54,528 nt of DNA from Bryobacterales bacterium. GTDB taxonomy: Bacteria; Acidobacteriota; Terriglobia; Bryobacterales; Bryobacteraceae. The DNA lies in NCBI GenBank assembly GCA_020846745.1, contig JADLDI010000058.1:1-54528 (forward strand), given 5' to 3'. Of the stretch, positions 33,956-42,312 are shown in pieces. The position numbers and the translations under genes were made by a program. Every line of letters starts with the position of its first letter. Positions within the stretch are counted from its first letter, which is position 1. Under the pieces are notes generated by a model. It was not told the origin of the DNA. It saw nothing but the letters and a program-made list of their open reading frames with translations, and did not search any database.

Positions 33956-36100
33956 TTATTGCCTCCAGTTGAGGTGCTTACGGAGGAACTCGTATGTGCC
34001 GACACCGTGGATCTGGTGCGGCCCCTGGAAATGTTCGATTTCGGTCAAGCCGCCCTTGCCGAGGTTCACAAAGTGGCGCCGCACCTTGGCATATTCCAAG
34101 TTCACCCACTCGTCGATGCCCACTCCGTCGCGATGCCCGCGTTCCACCATAAACGGGCGCGGCGCGATCAAATACGCCATTTCGGCGTAATTAAATGTCT
34201 GCCCCAGGTTGAACTCCGGCATCTCGTATTCGGGCGTGAACATGTAAGTAAAGGGATAGTCCACCGAGACGTTCTTCCAAATCCACTCGTTGAAGTCGCC
34301 GGAACAGATCGAGAGTGCATAGCGCGTCTCGATGGCTGGAACTCGCATAGCCGTCTTGCCGCCGTAGGACAGGCCGTAGAAGCCGATTCTCGACTTATCC
34401 ACCTGTGGCAGCGTCTCCAACCAGTCGATAATGCGCGAGTGCTGGCCGACGATGAAGCTGAACAGCGACAGCTTCTGCGGGTTTGCTTTGCGCTGCAGCA
34501 CGCGGAATGCATGCTGGCCGATGTAAGGATTCTGAGGCGCGAATACGATAAAGCCCTGATTGGCCAGCGCGGAGGCGAAGTCCGCGTAGATGCCGCGCGT
34601 GCGCTCGTCGGAGGCTGAGACAACATCCTGCGGACGGCCTTCGAGCCCGTGCTGGCAGACTACGACCGGCCGCTTCTCGCCGGGCTTCATATCTTTCGGC
34701 ATCAGCAGAATGCCGTAAGCGTAGATTTCATCCCAGACGGGAATCACGACGTCGAACCCGCTGTATTTCGGTGTATCATAAGTCTGTTTCGCCTCCGCCT
34801 GGAGCGGCTTATTCGGTGCGGGCATTCGACCGATTGCATCTTCCCAGAACTTTCTGCGGTACGGCTCGGTATTGTTCGGATCGAATTGGGCGAAGTACTT
34901 CTTGCGCTCGAACTCAGATAGCCGCATCACGCGCTGCGTGAAGTCCACCATTTGATTGAACTGCCGCTGGAGCCTTAGGGCGGGGTCGTAGTGTCGCACG
35001 GAGAGCGCCGCGGGTTCCGCCGACGGTGTCACGCGCAGCGATTCCGCGAACGTCGCCAAAGCGTTATTCTCCAGCCGGATCGAGGGATGGTATTGACGCG
35101 CGCGGGTTACTTCCTGCTGTACGAGTTCTTTGGGCGGCGTCTTGATAGCGCCCGGCGCCGCCCCGCGCCTGGTGCCGCGCTCAGCCGGTGGACCCGTTAC
35201 AGCCGGATGGTCACTCGCTTCGATTACCAGAGTTCGGGGTGCGATCAATCCGGCTAACTCGGCGTCCCCGAAGTGTTCTAACTGCGCCCAGATATTCCGG
35301 TAAATCGGCTCCGACCAGACGACCTTTTCCCGTGGCTGGAAGTAACCCGACACGACGGTGGAATCGATGCGTGTATCGAGCGCCGCGGCGAACAGCGCCA
35401 CCATTCCGCCCTCTCCGTATCCATAGAGGCCGATGGGCTGCTTGGGGCTTTTGGCGAACCAGTCCACGAGCGCCAGTACCTTTTGTACTTCGTAACCTAC
35501 TATGTGCCGGCCCATCTCATAACTCATCCGGTACAGGAATTCCCGGTGCGGTTGGTTGGTAAACCGGTAGGCCGGATTGCCTGAAAGCGTATCTGAACGA
35601 TCGATAAGCAGCGGGATAACGACGAGCGCGCCGGCTTCGACAAGCCTTCTAGGCAAATTTTGCGCCACAAACGCTTCCGGTGACTGATCGGCATCGGGAA
35701 CCGCCACAACATAGGCTTTGGGTGTGCTACGGGGACGCAGCAGCAATCCTTCGCCTTCCACCCCGTCGAGCACCGGCCATCGGATCGCCAAAGCTTCATA
35801 AGTGCGCGTCGAGGCCAGCACAGGGGGCCTGTCCAGAGTGGCGTCCAGTGTAGGCGACGAGAACGGAAGGCGGGGGTCCACCGCACCGATGATGTTGCGA
35901 AGTTCGGTCCGCATGGACGGGGTCGGCTTGATCCTTCGCTGCGGGGAGGATGCCAGGCGCCGTGAGAGCCACGTGTCAATATCGCCGATCATCTGCATGG
36001 TCAGGTCGCCGGACCGGGTCAGCGGTTGCGCATTGCCGGGCAGTTGCGCATGTAACGGCACGACTCCCGCGATAAGAAGGATCAGGTTCTTAATGCGCAT
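33956..36100 (-). CDS. Tandem alpha/beta hydrolase, first half inactive
   Basis: 714 residues with a signal peptide (MRIKNLILLIAGVVPLHAQ). It consists of two alpha/beta hydrolase halves of the acetylxylan-esterase/dienelactone-hydrolase type. In the first (about 100-350) the nucleophile elbow reads GLYGYGEGGM, with Glu230 in place of Ser. In the second (about 450-714) GFYGLSYGGK holds Ser578, with Asp663 in GVGIDEW and a His in GPHQIHG (695 or 698), a complete triad. It probably removes acyl groups from glycans, as expected from the glycosidase-like neighbours. Its start overlaps the end of the upstream tandem esterase by 11 bases. The first half may be structural or bind substrate. Confidence 0.82.
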   Translation of the reverse strand: MRIKNLILLIAGVVPLHAQLPGNAQPLTRSGDLTMQMIGDIDTWLSRRLASSPQRRIKPTPSMRTELRNIIGAVDPRLPFSSPTLDATLDRPPVLASTRTYEALAIRWPVLDGVEGEGLLLRPRSTPKAYVVAVPDADQSPEAFVAQNLPRRLVEAGALVVIPLLIDRSDTLSGNPAYRFTNQPHREFLYRMSYEMGRHIVGYEVQKVLALVDWFAKSPKQPIGLYGYGEGGMVALFAAALDTRIDSTVVSGYFQPREKVVWSEPIYRNIWAQLEHFGDAELAGLIAPRTLVIEASDHPAVTGPPAERGTRRGAAPGAIKTPPKELVQQEVTRARQYHPSIRLENNALATFAESLRVTPSAEPAALSVRHYDPALRLQRQFNQMVDFTQRVMRLSEFERKKYFAQFDPNNTEPYRRKFWEDAIGRMPAPNKPLQAEAKQTYDTPKYSGFDVVIPVWDEIYAYGILLMPKDMKPGEKRPVVVCQHGLEGRPQDVVSASDERTRGIYADFASALANQGFIVFAPQNPYIGQHAFRVLQRKANPQKLSLFSFIVGQHSRIIDWLETLPQVDKSRIGFYGLSYGGKTAMRVPAIETRYALSICSGDFNEWIWKNVSVDYPFTYMFTPEYEMPEFNLGQTFNYAEMAYLIAPRPFMVERGHRDGVGIDEWVNLEYAKVRRHFVNLGKGGLTEIEHFQGPHQIHGVGTYEFLRKHLNWRQ

Positions 36101-38006
36101 AGCGGGCTCCTAAGTACTTGGTCAGGTCAGGTATGTCGAAGTCCTTTAACACGCCGGGTACGATCACATCGAGATAGCCGTCGTGAACCGGTTGCTCTGC
36201 CAGCCAGAGATATGACTGTAAGTGGCCGATCGCCGAGATCCGTGCGATCCGCTTATCGAGCGCGGCGGCGTAGAGCCCCAGCGTGGCCGCATTGCCGGAT
36301 GCTACAAGCTGTATCTGGGCCGCATCTACTTCCGGGCGCTTGGCCAGGAACTCGACTGCGCGTAGTACATCCACTACCTGGATGCCCAGCATCGTCCGGC
36401 CCAGCAGGAGGGCACGCATAAACGATTGATATGCCGGCCCGTAGCCGCCGCGCTGTCCGGTGGGCGCGGCCGATTCGCCCCACCCTCGCGGATCGATCGC
36501 CAAGCCGATCTTGCCGTCGAGCGCCACTTTCGCGAGCGTTGAATCACATACCTGTTTGCCTTGGGCATCGAAGCACAGAGTGGCGGCCATCTTGGCGGTT
36601 CCACGTTTGGCCGGGAGATAAAGTAGCGCGGGAACCGTGATACCCGCCTCTGTCTCAAGCGTGTACTTCTCGATGCGGTATCCATCGCGACCCGTCTCGC
36701 CAAACGCCCGCAGGGTTAGCGGGGTCGACGGTAGGTCAACCACCAGGCGGCGCTTAACCAGGCTCACGATGTCGGCTCCGCTCTTAGCGGCTGCCCGTTG
36801 CGGATACATCTGCTCCGCCAGTTTCTTATTTAGCGAAAACACCGTTTCGGAGCCAAACGACGTCGCTAACTGCCCCGTGGGGGTTACATTCAGGACATCG
36901 GGCTTCTCTACCGAGAACTCAGGCTCCAACCCGTCGTCCTCACGATTGTTTAAGTGCTTCTCAAACCACCGATAGGTCGCTTCCCGCCGCGGTTTGCTCC
37001 AGCCGTGGACATCATCGTATTCGAAGAAGTCGATCTTGTCCCGCGCGCCGAGTATCTCGAAGAGCCGCGCTGTTTCCTGGTAGGTGGCGCGGGCGCCTTC
37101 GATGGGGAAGAAATCGCGGATGGCCGTCATCATCTTGATAGGCTTGGGAGCGAACGCCAGCAGGAAGTCGCCAAAGTCGAGGCCGGCGCCAATGAAGTTA
37201 TGGAAGTCCTGCTCGGCATCCTGTGGACCCGGTTTGTACCAGAGTTTGGTCCACGACGTTATGTAGCAGGAAGGAGCGGCGGCGGCGAGACGCGGCTCCA
37301 TGACGGATAGGTAAGCCGATTGGGTACCGCCACCGGAGTTACCCGCCACTGCGATCCGTTTGGGGTCGACCTCCGGACGGGTAAGGAGATAATCGAAAGC
37401 GCGAATGCCGTCCCATATCTCGTACCGGGCCACGTTCGTTCCGGTGAGCAATGCCTGCAATCCGGCCATCGTATGCTCACGTGTCCCGATGCCGACCTTG
37501 GATTTCCCCGCCGCCGCGTCCCAATATTCGCTACGCTCGCCTTGGCCTGGCGGGTCGAAGGCGATCACCAGCCAGCCGCGTTTGACGAAGCCGATCCACG
37601 CGCGCTGGTAAGTGTCGATGGCCTTGCCTTCGTTCGAATGGCCGGCTACGCCCAGGATCGCGGGGAACGGTCCGGTTCCCTTGGGGACATAGACGTTCGC
37701 GGTGACGCGGAAGCCGGGCAGGCTTTCGAATACCAACTTCTCAATGCGGTAGTCTTCGCGTTCGAGCGTCCCGGTAATCTTAGGATTCAACGGGGTCTTC
37801 TCCGGAAAGCCGCCCAGCGACTCCAGGATCGTCCGCCGCACATACTCCTGGCGTGCGCGGACCTGCTCCGGCGTCTGAATGGCCGCGAGTGTCTGGCGCC
37901 GCTCCGCGAAGTGGCGTTCGGCGATACGGCTCAGCCAAGTGTCCAACATGCCCGAGAGGTCGCCCACCACAGTGACAGCCGCTATGAAGAGTACGGAAAA
38001 CGTCAT
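36090..38006 (-). CDS. Tandem alpha/beta hydrolase, second half inactive
   Basis: 638 residues from the ATG at 38006 (a GTG six bases earlier is possible), with signal-like MTFSVLFIAAVTVVG. The first half is a complete esterase domain: Ser224 in AVAGNSGGGTQ, Asp in RDFFPIEG and His in DDVHGWSK, with DPPGQGERSEYWD before. The second half (about 400-638) aligns with the first half of the downstream protein, but its elbow reads VASGNAATLGL with Asn572 at the nucleophile site. The order active-inactive is thus the reverse of that in the gene at 33956. It is the first gene of the five-gene glycan-type operon and is divergent from the CPBP gene by 81 bases. Confidence 0.82.
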   Translation of the reverse strand: MTFSVLFIAAVTVVGDLSGMLDTWLSRIAERHFAERRQTLAAIQTPEQVRARQEYVRRTILESLGGFPEKTPLNPKITGTLEREDYRIEKLVFESLPGFRVTANVYVPKGTGPFPAILGVAGHSNEGKAIDTYQRAWIGFVKRGWLVIAFDPPGQGERSEYWDAAAGKSKVGIGTREHTMAGLQALLTGTNVARYEIWDGIRAFDYLLTRPEVDPKRIAVAGNSGGGTQSAYLSVMEPRLAAAAPSCYITSWTKLWYKPGPQDAEQDFHNFIGAGLDFGDFLLAFAPKPIKMMTAIRDFFPIEGARATYQETARLFEILGARDKIDFFEYDDVHGWSKPRREATYRWFEKHLNNREDDGLEPEFSVEKPDVLNVTPTGQLATSFGSETVFSLNKKLAEQMYPQRAAAKSGADIVSLVKRRLVVDLPSTPLTLRAFGETGRDGYRIEKYTLETEAGITVPALLYLPAKRGTAKMAATLCFDAQGKQVCDSTLAKVALDGKIGLAIDPRGWGESAAPTGQRGGYGPAYQSFMRALLLGRTMLGIQVVDVLRAVEFLAKRPEVDAAQIQLVASGNAATLGLYAAALDKRIARISAIGHLQSYLWLAEQPVHDGYLDVIVPGVLKDFDIPDLTKYLGARYAH

Positions 38007-38087
38007 AAGCACCCTCTACCGTATCACTTGTGTTTTGATAGTTGGCATGCGTCTCGATTCCCCCGCCGTCGACGAACAGCCGCAGCC

Positions 38088-38921
38088 ATGAGGCTTCGGA
38101 CCTTGGCCGCCGAGCGGCCCCTATTCGTATTCTTTGCGATCGCATACACATGGGCGTGGCTGCTCATCACACCGCTGTTTTTTTTGCCCATCCCGATCGA
38201 AGCCGCCATACCTGCCAGCTTCGGTCCGACAATAGCGGCGGTAGTTACGCACCGGCTCGGCGGCGGCACTGGTCGCCCATTCTACTGGTATGCCGGCTGG
38301 CAACGCCTTATTGCGGGATGCGTAACAGCCGTTGGGTTGACTTTAGTTGCATTCGTAATCGTACCGAGCTTGTTACTGACAGACGACCCTGGCAAGTTGA
38401 ACTGGGCGATTCTTGGTTCGGTATCGATTCACAACTACACAACTCTGCTCGGTGGGCCGATTGGCGAGGAACCGGGTTGGCGGGGATACGCGCTGCCGCG
38501 CCTTCAGCAGTGGCTCGGTCCCACGCGAGCGGCGCTGGTACTCGGCCTATTTTGGGCTTTCTGGCATCTGCCCTTGTGGTTCGCCGCCCAGTGGAACCAT
38601 CCTTCGGCAGTTATCTACCTGCTACTTGTCACCGCACTTAGTGTTTTCCTCGCCTTTGGCGCGAATGTCGCTCGGTTTGCGGTTATTCCCGCCATCCTCG
38701 GCCACGCGGCGTTCAACACGGTCGGGCAGTATCTCGCGGGCATGTTCCAAAACGTGCCGATGAGCAATCAGAACGCTTTTTGGAAAGCGTTGGAACTTAT
38801 GATGCGCGGCACGGGATTGCACGTTTCCGTTTCCGTGAACGGACTCATAGCCGGAAGCGGCGTTGTATTCGCGTCGCTGCTGTTGTTGCTCACCCGAGGA
38901 CGGTTAGCGCAAAAACGGTAG
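38088..38921 (+). CDS. CPBP family membrane metalloprotease (Rce1/CAAX-protease-like)
   Basis: 277 residues, with about seven to eight hydrophobic segments. The CPBP motifs are all present: E127-E128-x3-R132 in GPIGEEPGWRGYALP, H160 in WAFWHLPLW, and H206...N210 in ILGHAAFN. The family includes eukaryotic Rce1, which cuts CAAX proteins, and bacterial members used in bacteriocin immunity or membrane-protein processing. I start at the ATG at 38088, where the membrane protein begins; the frame is open much further upstream but antisense to the esterase gene. It converges with the ICMT-like gene, overlapping it by 18 bases at the 3' ends. The natural substrate is unknown. Confidence 0.9.
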   Translation: MRLRTLAAERPLFVFFAIAYTWAWLLITPLFFLPIPIEAAIPASFGPTIAAVVTHRLGGGTGRPFYWYAGWQRLIAGCVTAVGLTLVAFVIVPSLLLTDDPGKLNWAILGSVSIHNYTTLLGGPIGEEPGWRGYALPRLQQWLGPTRAALVLGLFWAFWHLPLWFAAQWNHPSAVIYLLLVTALSVFLAFGANVARFAVIPAILGHAAFNTVGQYLAGMFQNVPMSNQNAFWKALELMMRGTGLHVSVSVNGLIAGSGVVFASLLLLLTRGRLAQKR

Positions 38922-39467
38922 ATAAGCGGACGTACGGCGGGAGTACTCGTCATAAGCTTCCCCGAACTGGCGTCTTAGTAACGACTCCTCCGCCCTGACA
39001 CGTATTTCAGTACCCAAAACATACAAGCCGGCCGCTATCGCCGCGGTGATCCCGGTTGCGCCCACCAGCATAGTGGCGAGTACCATGAGCAACAACGCCG
39101 CATACACGGGATGGCGCAGGCGGGCATACGGTCCGGTAGTAACCAACCGGTGGTCGTCGGTAACAACCGCCTGAATCCTCCATTCACGGCCTAAGTGCAT
39201 GAGCGCCGCGGCGCTGATCCAGATGGAGATAGCCGCAAGCGCATACGCCCACGGCAGCAGCCACTCCCGATCGGCGGATGCCGTGGCGACACAGACTCCG
39301 ATACCGAGCGCCTGTAACAGCAACCCTAAGTTAGCAGCCGGCGCGAAGCCGACACGCCGCTCCACCGTGCTTTCCACTTGCCGCGTGCGCCTGACGCGCA
39401 AGTGGTTCCAGACGAAGGGTGTCAAAAAAGCAATCCACGGGATCGCCATCCACTGCAGAGATGTCAT
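38904..39467 (-). CDS. ICMT/PEMT-type membrane methyltransferase
   Basis: 187 residues with four or five membrane helices. The C-terminal half has the isoprenylcysteine carboxyl methyltransferase signature: LVTTGPYARLRHPVYAALLL (G112, P113, Y114, R118, H119, P120) and, after the next helix, E160-E161 in RVRAEESLLRRQFGEAYDEY. These residues bind S-adenosylmethionine in the family. Bacterial members methylate lipids or unknown acceptors. Its ATG overlaps the stop of the TIR gene as ATGA (39464-39467), so the two are translationally coupled, and it converges with the CPBP protease gene. Family secure; acceptor unknown. Confidence 0.88.
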   Translation of the reverse strand: MTSLQWMAIPWIAFLTPFVWNHLRVRRTRQVESTVERRVGFAPAANLGLLLQALGIGVCVATASADREWLLPWAYALAAISIWISAAALMHLGREWRIQAVVTDDHRLVTTGPYARLRHPVYAALLLMVLATMLVGATGITAAIAAGLYVLGTEIRVRAEESLLRRQFGEAYDEYSRRTSAYLPFLR

Positions 39468-40651
39468 GACTTGGTATCAGCGGCTTTCTTGCGGAACGCG
39501 AGCGTCCAATCGTTGAAGTGACGGTCGCTCAGTTCTTTCGGCGGCGGCGCGAGGTCGGGCCCTTCCAGAGGAACCGGATCGATAAAGTCGGTTCCGCGAG
39601 CTTTTAGCGCACAACGCCATTCCTTCTCCACCCACTCGGACTTTTGCGCGTTGTGAGACCAGAACAGGTAGAAAACATCGCGGGCCGGTATCTCGTCCCA
39701 CAGGCGCTGCTCCCACTTGTCACCGGCGCGAAGAGTGGCGACATCGAGGAAGATATCCAGTTGCGGCGCGGCCTTCTCGAGGCCCTGAATCACTCGCAGC
39801 ACCTCGTCGCGATCGGCTGAGGCATACGAGGCGAAGGCGGACTTGTGCAGTTGTTCCCGCTGATCGAGGCCGTTGACATCGAGCGTGAACACAAGCAGCG
39901 CGATGCGGACCGGACCGACGAATACACCTACCTTGCCGGCCAATTTCGCGATTCCCGCATGAGCGGTTACCAGGAAAGCCGTGTTGGCGATCTCGCCGGC
40001 CCAAAGCAGGGTGTCTTCAGCCGGGTCGACATCGGCTTTGTCGATCGACAGCGCAATGCGTAGCTCGGCGCCGCGCTCGACCTTGGTGGGGCCCTTGGAT
40101 TTTACCGTGAGGCCGTCACCTTGTGCTTCGCGCGCGAGCCGGAGCATCTCGTCGCGCTGTTCGTTAAGGTGCGCCCACACCAGTAACTCGAATGTTTCTC
40201 CGGGTATTACCTTGTCAGGCGCGGTAATGCTGAAATGGACAAGGTCGGATTGCGGCGGCGGCGGCTCGGCCTCCGGCGGGTGCGGCACGTAGATGGCAGA
40301 GGCGCGCGGAGCGTCCGACCGGGTGGGCCGTTCCAACGATTCCAAACCGTAATCCGCCGGCGGCTCCGGCCGGCGCGGCGGTTTAGCGCTTTTGAAGCCG
40401 GCCAACTGGCGGCAGAGACGAATGGCGGCTTCGCCAAGCAGTTGCACCTCTAACGCCTGCATGGGTGTAAGGCCGTGGAGCAGAGCCTCGACGCGCTCGA
40501 TCAACTCGACCGGCGGTTCCAGGATTTGGCGGTGTTCGAAACGCTGGCGAAACTCCCGCAAGCTCGCGAGAGTATCTTCTTCGGTGCCGGAGCGCTCGAG
40601 CAACGCGATTACTTTGTCGATCAGTTGAAGGGCGCGCCGCCGGAGATCCAT
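39464..40651 (-). CDS. C-terminal TIR-domain protein
   Basis: 395 residues, no signal peptide or membrane helix. Residues 1-90 are helical; 88-136 form a Pro/Arg-rich linker; 137-260 are beta-rich (VHFSITAPDKVIPGETFELL, VGVFVGPVRIALLVFTLDV); 268-385 are a TIR domain with SAFASYASADRDEVLR as the first strand and box 1, DIFLDVATLRAGDKWEQ, FYLFWSHNAQKS, and W340-V-E-K-E344, where E344 sits at the catalytic glutamate of NAD-cleaving TIR enzymes. The domain may hydrolyse NAD or only mediate contacts. The beta-rich middle part could be a sensor. It is 10 bases downstream of the SelA-like gene and overlaps the ICMT-like gene by ATGA. An immune role is possible but unproved. Confidence 0.8.
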   Translation of the reverse strand: MDLRRRALQLIDKVIALLERSGTEEDTLASLREFRQRFEHRQILEPPVELIERVEALLHGLTPMQALEVQLLGEAAIRLCRQLAGFKSAKPPRRPEPPADYGLESLERPTRSDAPRASAIYVPHPPEAEPPPPQSDLVHFSITAPDKVIPGETFELLVWAHLNEQRDEMLRLAREAQGDGLTVKSKGPTKVERGAELRIALSIDKADVDPAEDTLLWAGEIANTAFLVTAHAGIAKLAGKVGVFVGPVRIALLVFTLDVNGLDQREQLHKSAFASYASADRDEVLRVIQGLEKAAPQLDIFLDVATLRAGDKWEQRLWDEIPARDVFYLFWSHNAQKSEWVEKEWRCALKARGTDFIDPVPLEGPDLAPPPKELSDRHFNDWTLAFRKKAADTKS

Positions 40652-40661
40652 GTCGGGCTAA

Positions 40662-42260
40662 TTATACGTTCTTCACCGGGCGGACAACACCGCCGGGGCG
40701 GCCGTATTGATGGCGCTGGGCGATGAACTTAGCCTTGCCGTACTCGCCGAGGTCGACTTCGCCGGTGATGGTGTCGCCGTTCAGCTTGCCCAAAAAGTCG
40801 TAGCCAATCCGCGTGCCTTCGTAGCGGTGCGATGAGCGGAACCAGACTTCGTCGCCGCTGACGGAGCCGCGGAGGTCGCTCGCGAGGAACTCGCCCATGT
40901 GGGTCCCCATCACTTCCCCGCCCTTCTGTTCGAACACGAGCGAGTGCTTGGCTTTGCCGAGCAGATAATCCATCTGAACATCCCACTGGCCGGAGATGTC
41001 GCCGGCGGGTTGGTTCCTGGTCACGGGGGTGGTCTTAGTGGGGTTGGCAAGCAGTTGGTGTAACCGGGCGGCGGCCTTTTCGGCATCGCCGGGCATCATC
41101 ATATACGGCATGATGGTGACGGAACTGTTCTTGATGCCCAGGCGAGCGTTTCCGCTCGAGCCGGCGAGAATCATGCGTGGTTCGCCGTTGAAGCAGGCCC
41201 GTTCGACGTCCTGGCCGGACACGCCTAACTGTTCGCCATCCCACTTAATCCGGAGTTGAGGAGAGTTATTGGAAAGATCTTCCGGTTCCAGCACCTGCGT
41301 GGTAACACCGTTCACCCTGGTAACCGACTTTGCAATGGTTTCGAGCCAGCCTTCCCACTCGGCCCACTCGGCCTTATGGTCGCGCTTCACCCAGGCTTCC
41401 ACGGCGGCCAGCATGCCCATGGTTTCTTCCTTGGCGGCTTTCATCGGACGGCCGAAGGCGTGGTGGGGAGCGCTGTGCATCCAGGCGGCTTGAATCAGAT
41501 CTTTGCGGCCAAGCAACAGACCGGCGGCCTGCGGTCCCCGAAGGCACTTACCGCCCGAATAGGCGACCAGAGTCGCTCCGCGCTGCAGGTGGATATTGGG
41601 GATGGTGAGGCGTTCGGCGGCCGCGTCAACCAGGACCGGGACGCCGCGCTCTTTGGCGATCGGCGCGAGCACGTGCAGCCCGAGGGGTCCGCGATCGGGC
41701 TTCGAGGCAAGCACCATCACCATCGCGGTTCGCGGGCTGAAAGCCTTCTGATAGGCTTCGACCGAATCGACATCGATAAAGTGGGCGCCGGTCATGCGAA
41801 CCGCATGGTCGTAGACGTTGCGCGAGTAGTTGGGGGCGATGACTTCATTCTTCAGTCCGCGAGTATCGGGCAGGCGCTGCGCTTTTTCCGGATCGGCCCC
41901 GGCGATGCACGCGGCGGTGGCGTGGGCGAGCGCGGAGGCGCAGCCGTTGCTGACCATGCCCCATTCGGCTCCGGTCAACTCAGCCAGGCGGGCGCCGACG
42001 CGGTCCATCAATTCGTCCATGTGCACGTAGTGTTTGGACGCTTCCAACATGGCCTGTTTCACTTCGGGCCGCGACTGCGAACCCGAGATGATCGTGAAAG
42101 TTCCCTTGCAGTTGATGATCGGCTTGACGCCAATGCTTTCGAAGATATTCGGGCCAATCTGCAACTCAGCCTGGGCGCGCGGCTTGAAGCCAAGGCCTTC
42201 AAAGAGCGCCAGCACGCTGGCAGACTTAAACAGATCGCGACGGTTGAAGAAGCGGCTCAT
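40662..42260 (-). CDS. SelA-like PLP-dependent protein with TAT signal and lipocalin-like tail
   Basis: 532 residues from the ATG at 42260; the longer frame overlaps glpF without homology. MSRFFNRRDLFKSASVLALF is a twin-arginine signal, so the protein is probably exported folded with its cofactor. The core (about 35-425) is a fold-type I PLP enzyme close to L-seryl-tRNA(Sec) selenium transferase (SelA): GAEWGMVSNGCASALAHAT, VLVDAAAERL and the PLP lysine K238 in AYSGGKCLRGPQAAG. Residues about 428-525 are a beta-rich domain (GQWDVQMDYLLGKAKHSLVF, DEVWFRSSHRYEG) of lipocalin-like pattern. An exported location excludes tRNA as substrate; it may be an aminotransferase, lyase or racemase. It lies 10 bases upstream of the TIR gene. 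Confidence 0.82.
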   Translation of the reverse strand: MSRFFNRRDLFKSASVLALFEGLGFKPRAQAELQIGPNIFESIGVKPIINCKGTFTIISGSQSRPEVKQAMLEASKHYVHMDELMDRVGARLAELTGAEWGMVSNGCASALAHATAACIAGADPEKAQRLPDTRGLKNEVIAPNYSRNVYDHAVRMTGAHFIDVDSVEAYQKAFSPRTAMVMVLASKPDRGPLGLHVLAPIAKERGVPVLVDAAAERLTIPNIHLQRGATLVAYSGGKCLRGPQAAGLLLGRKDLIQAAWMHSAPHHAFGRPMKAAKEETMGMLAAVEAWVKRDHKAEWAEWEGWLETIAKSVTRVNGVTTQVLEPEDLSNNSPQLRIKWDGEQLGVSGQDVERACFNGEPRMILAGSSGNARLGIKNSSVTIMPYMMMPGDAEKAAARLHQLLANPTKTTPVTRNQPAGDISGQWDVQMDYLLGKAKHSLVFEQKGGEVMGTHMGEFLASDLRGSVSGDEVWFRSSHRYEGTRIGYDFLGKLNGDTITGEVDLGEYGKAKFIAQRHQYGRPGGVVRPVKNV

Positions 42261-42312
42261 CTCATCTTGGATGCTACCGCCGCACCGGGCGCAGTTGCAA
42301 ATGAAAGCCCGA

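Noticed and set aside
37320..38087. N-terminal extension of the CPBP protease frame
   Set aside because: It lies antisense to the tandem esterase gene and lacks homology; membrane protease sequence begins at the ATG at 38088.
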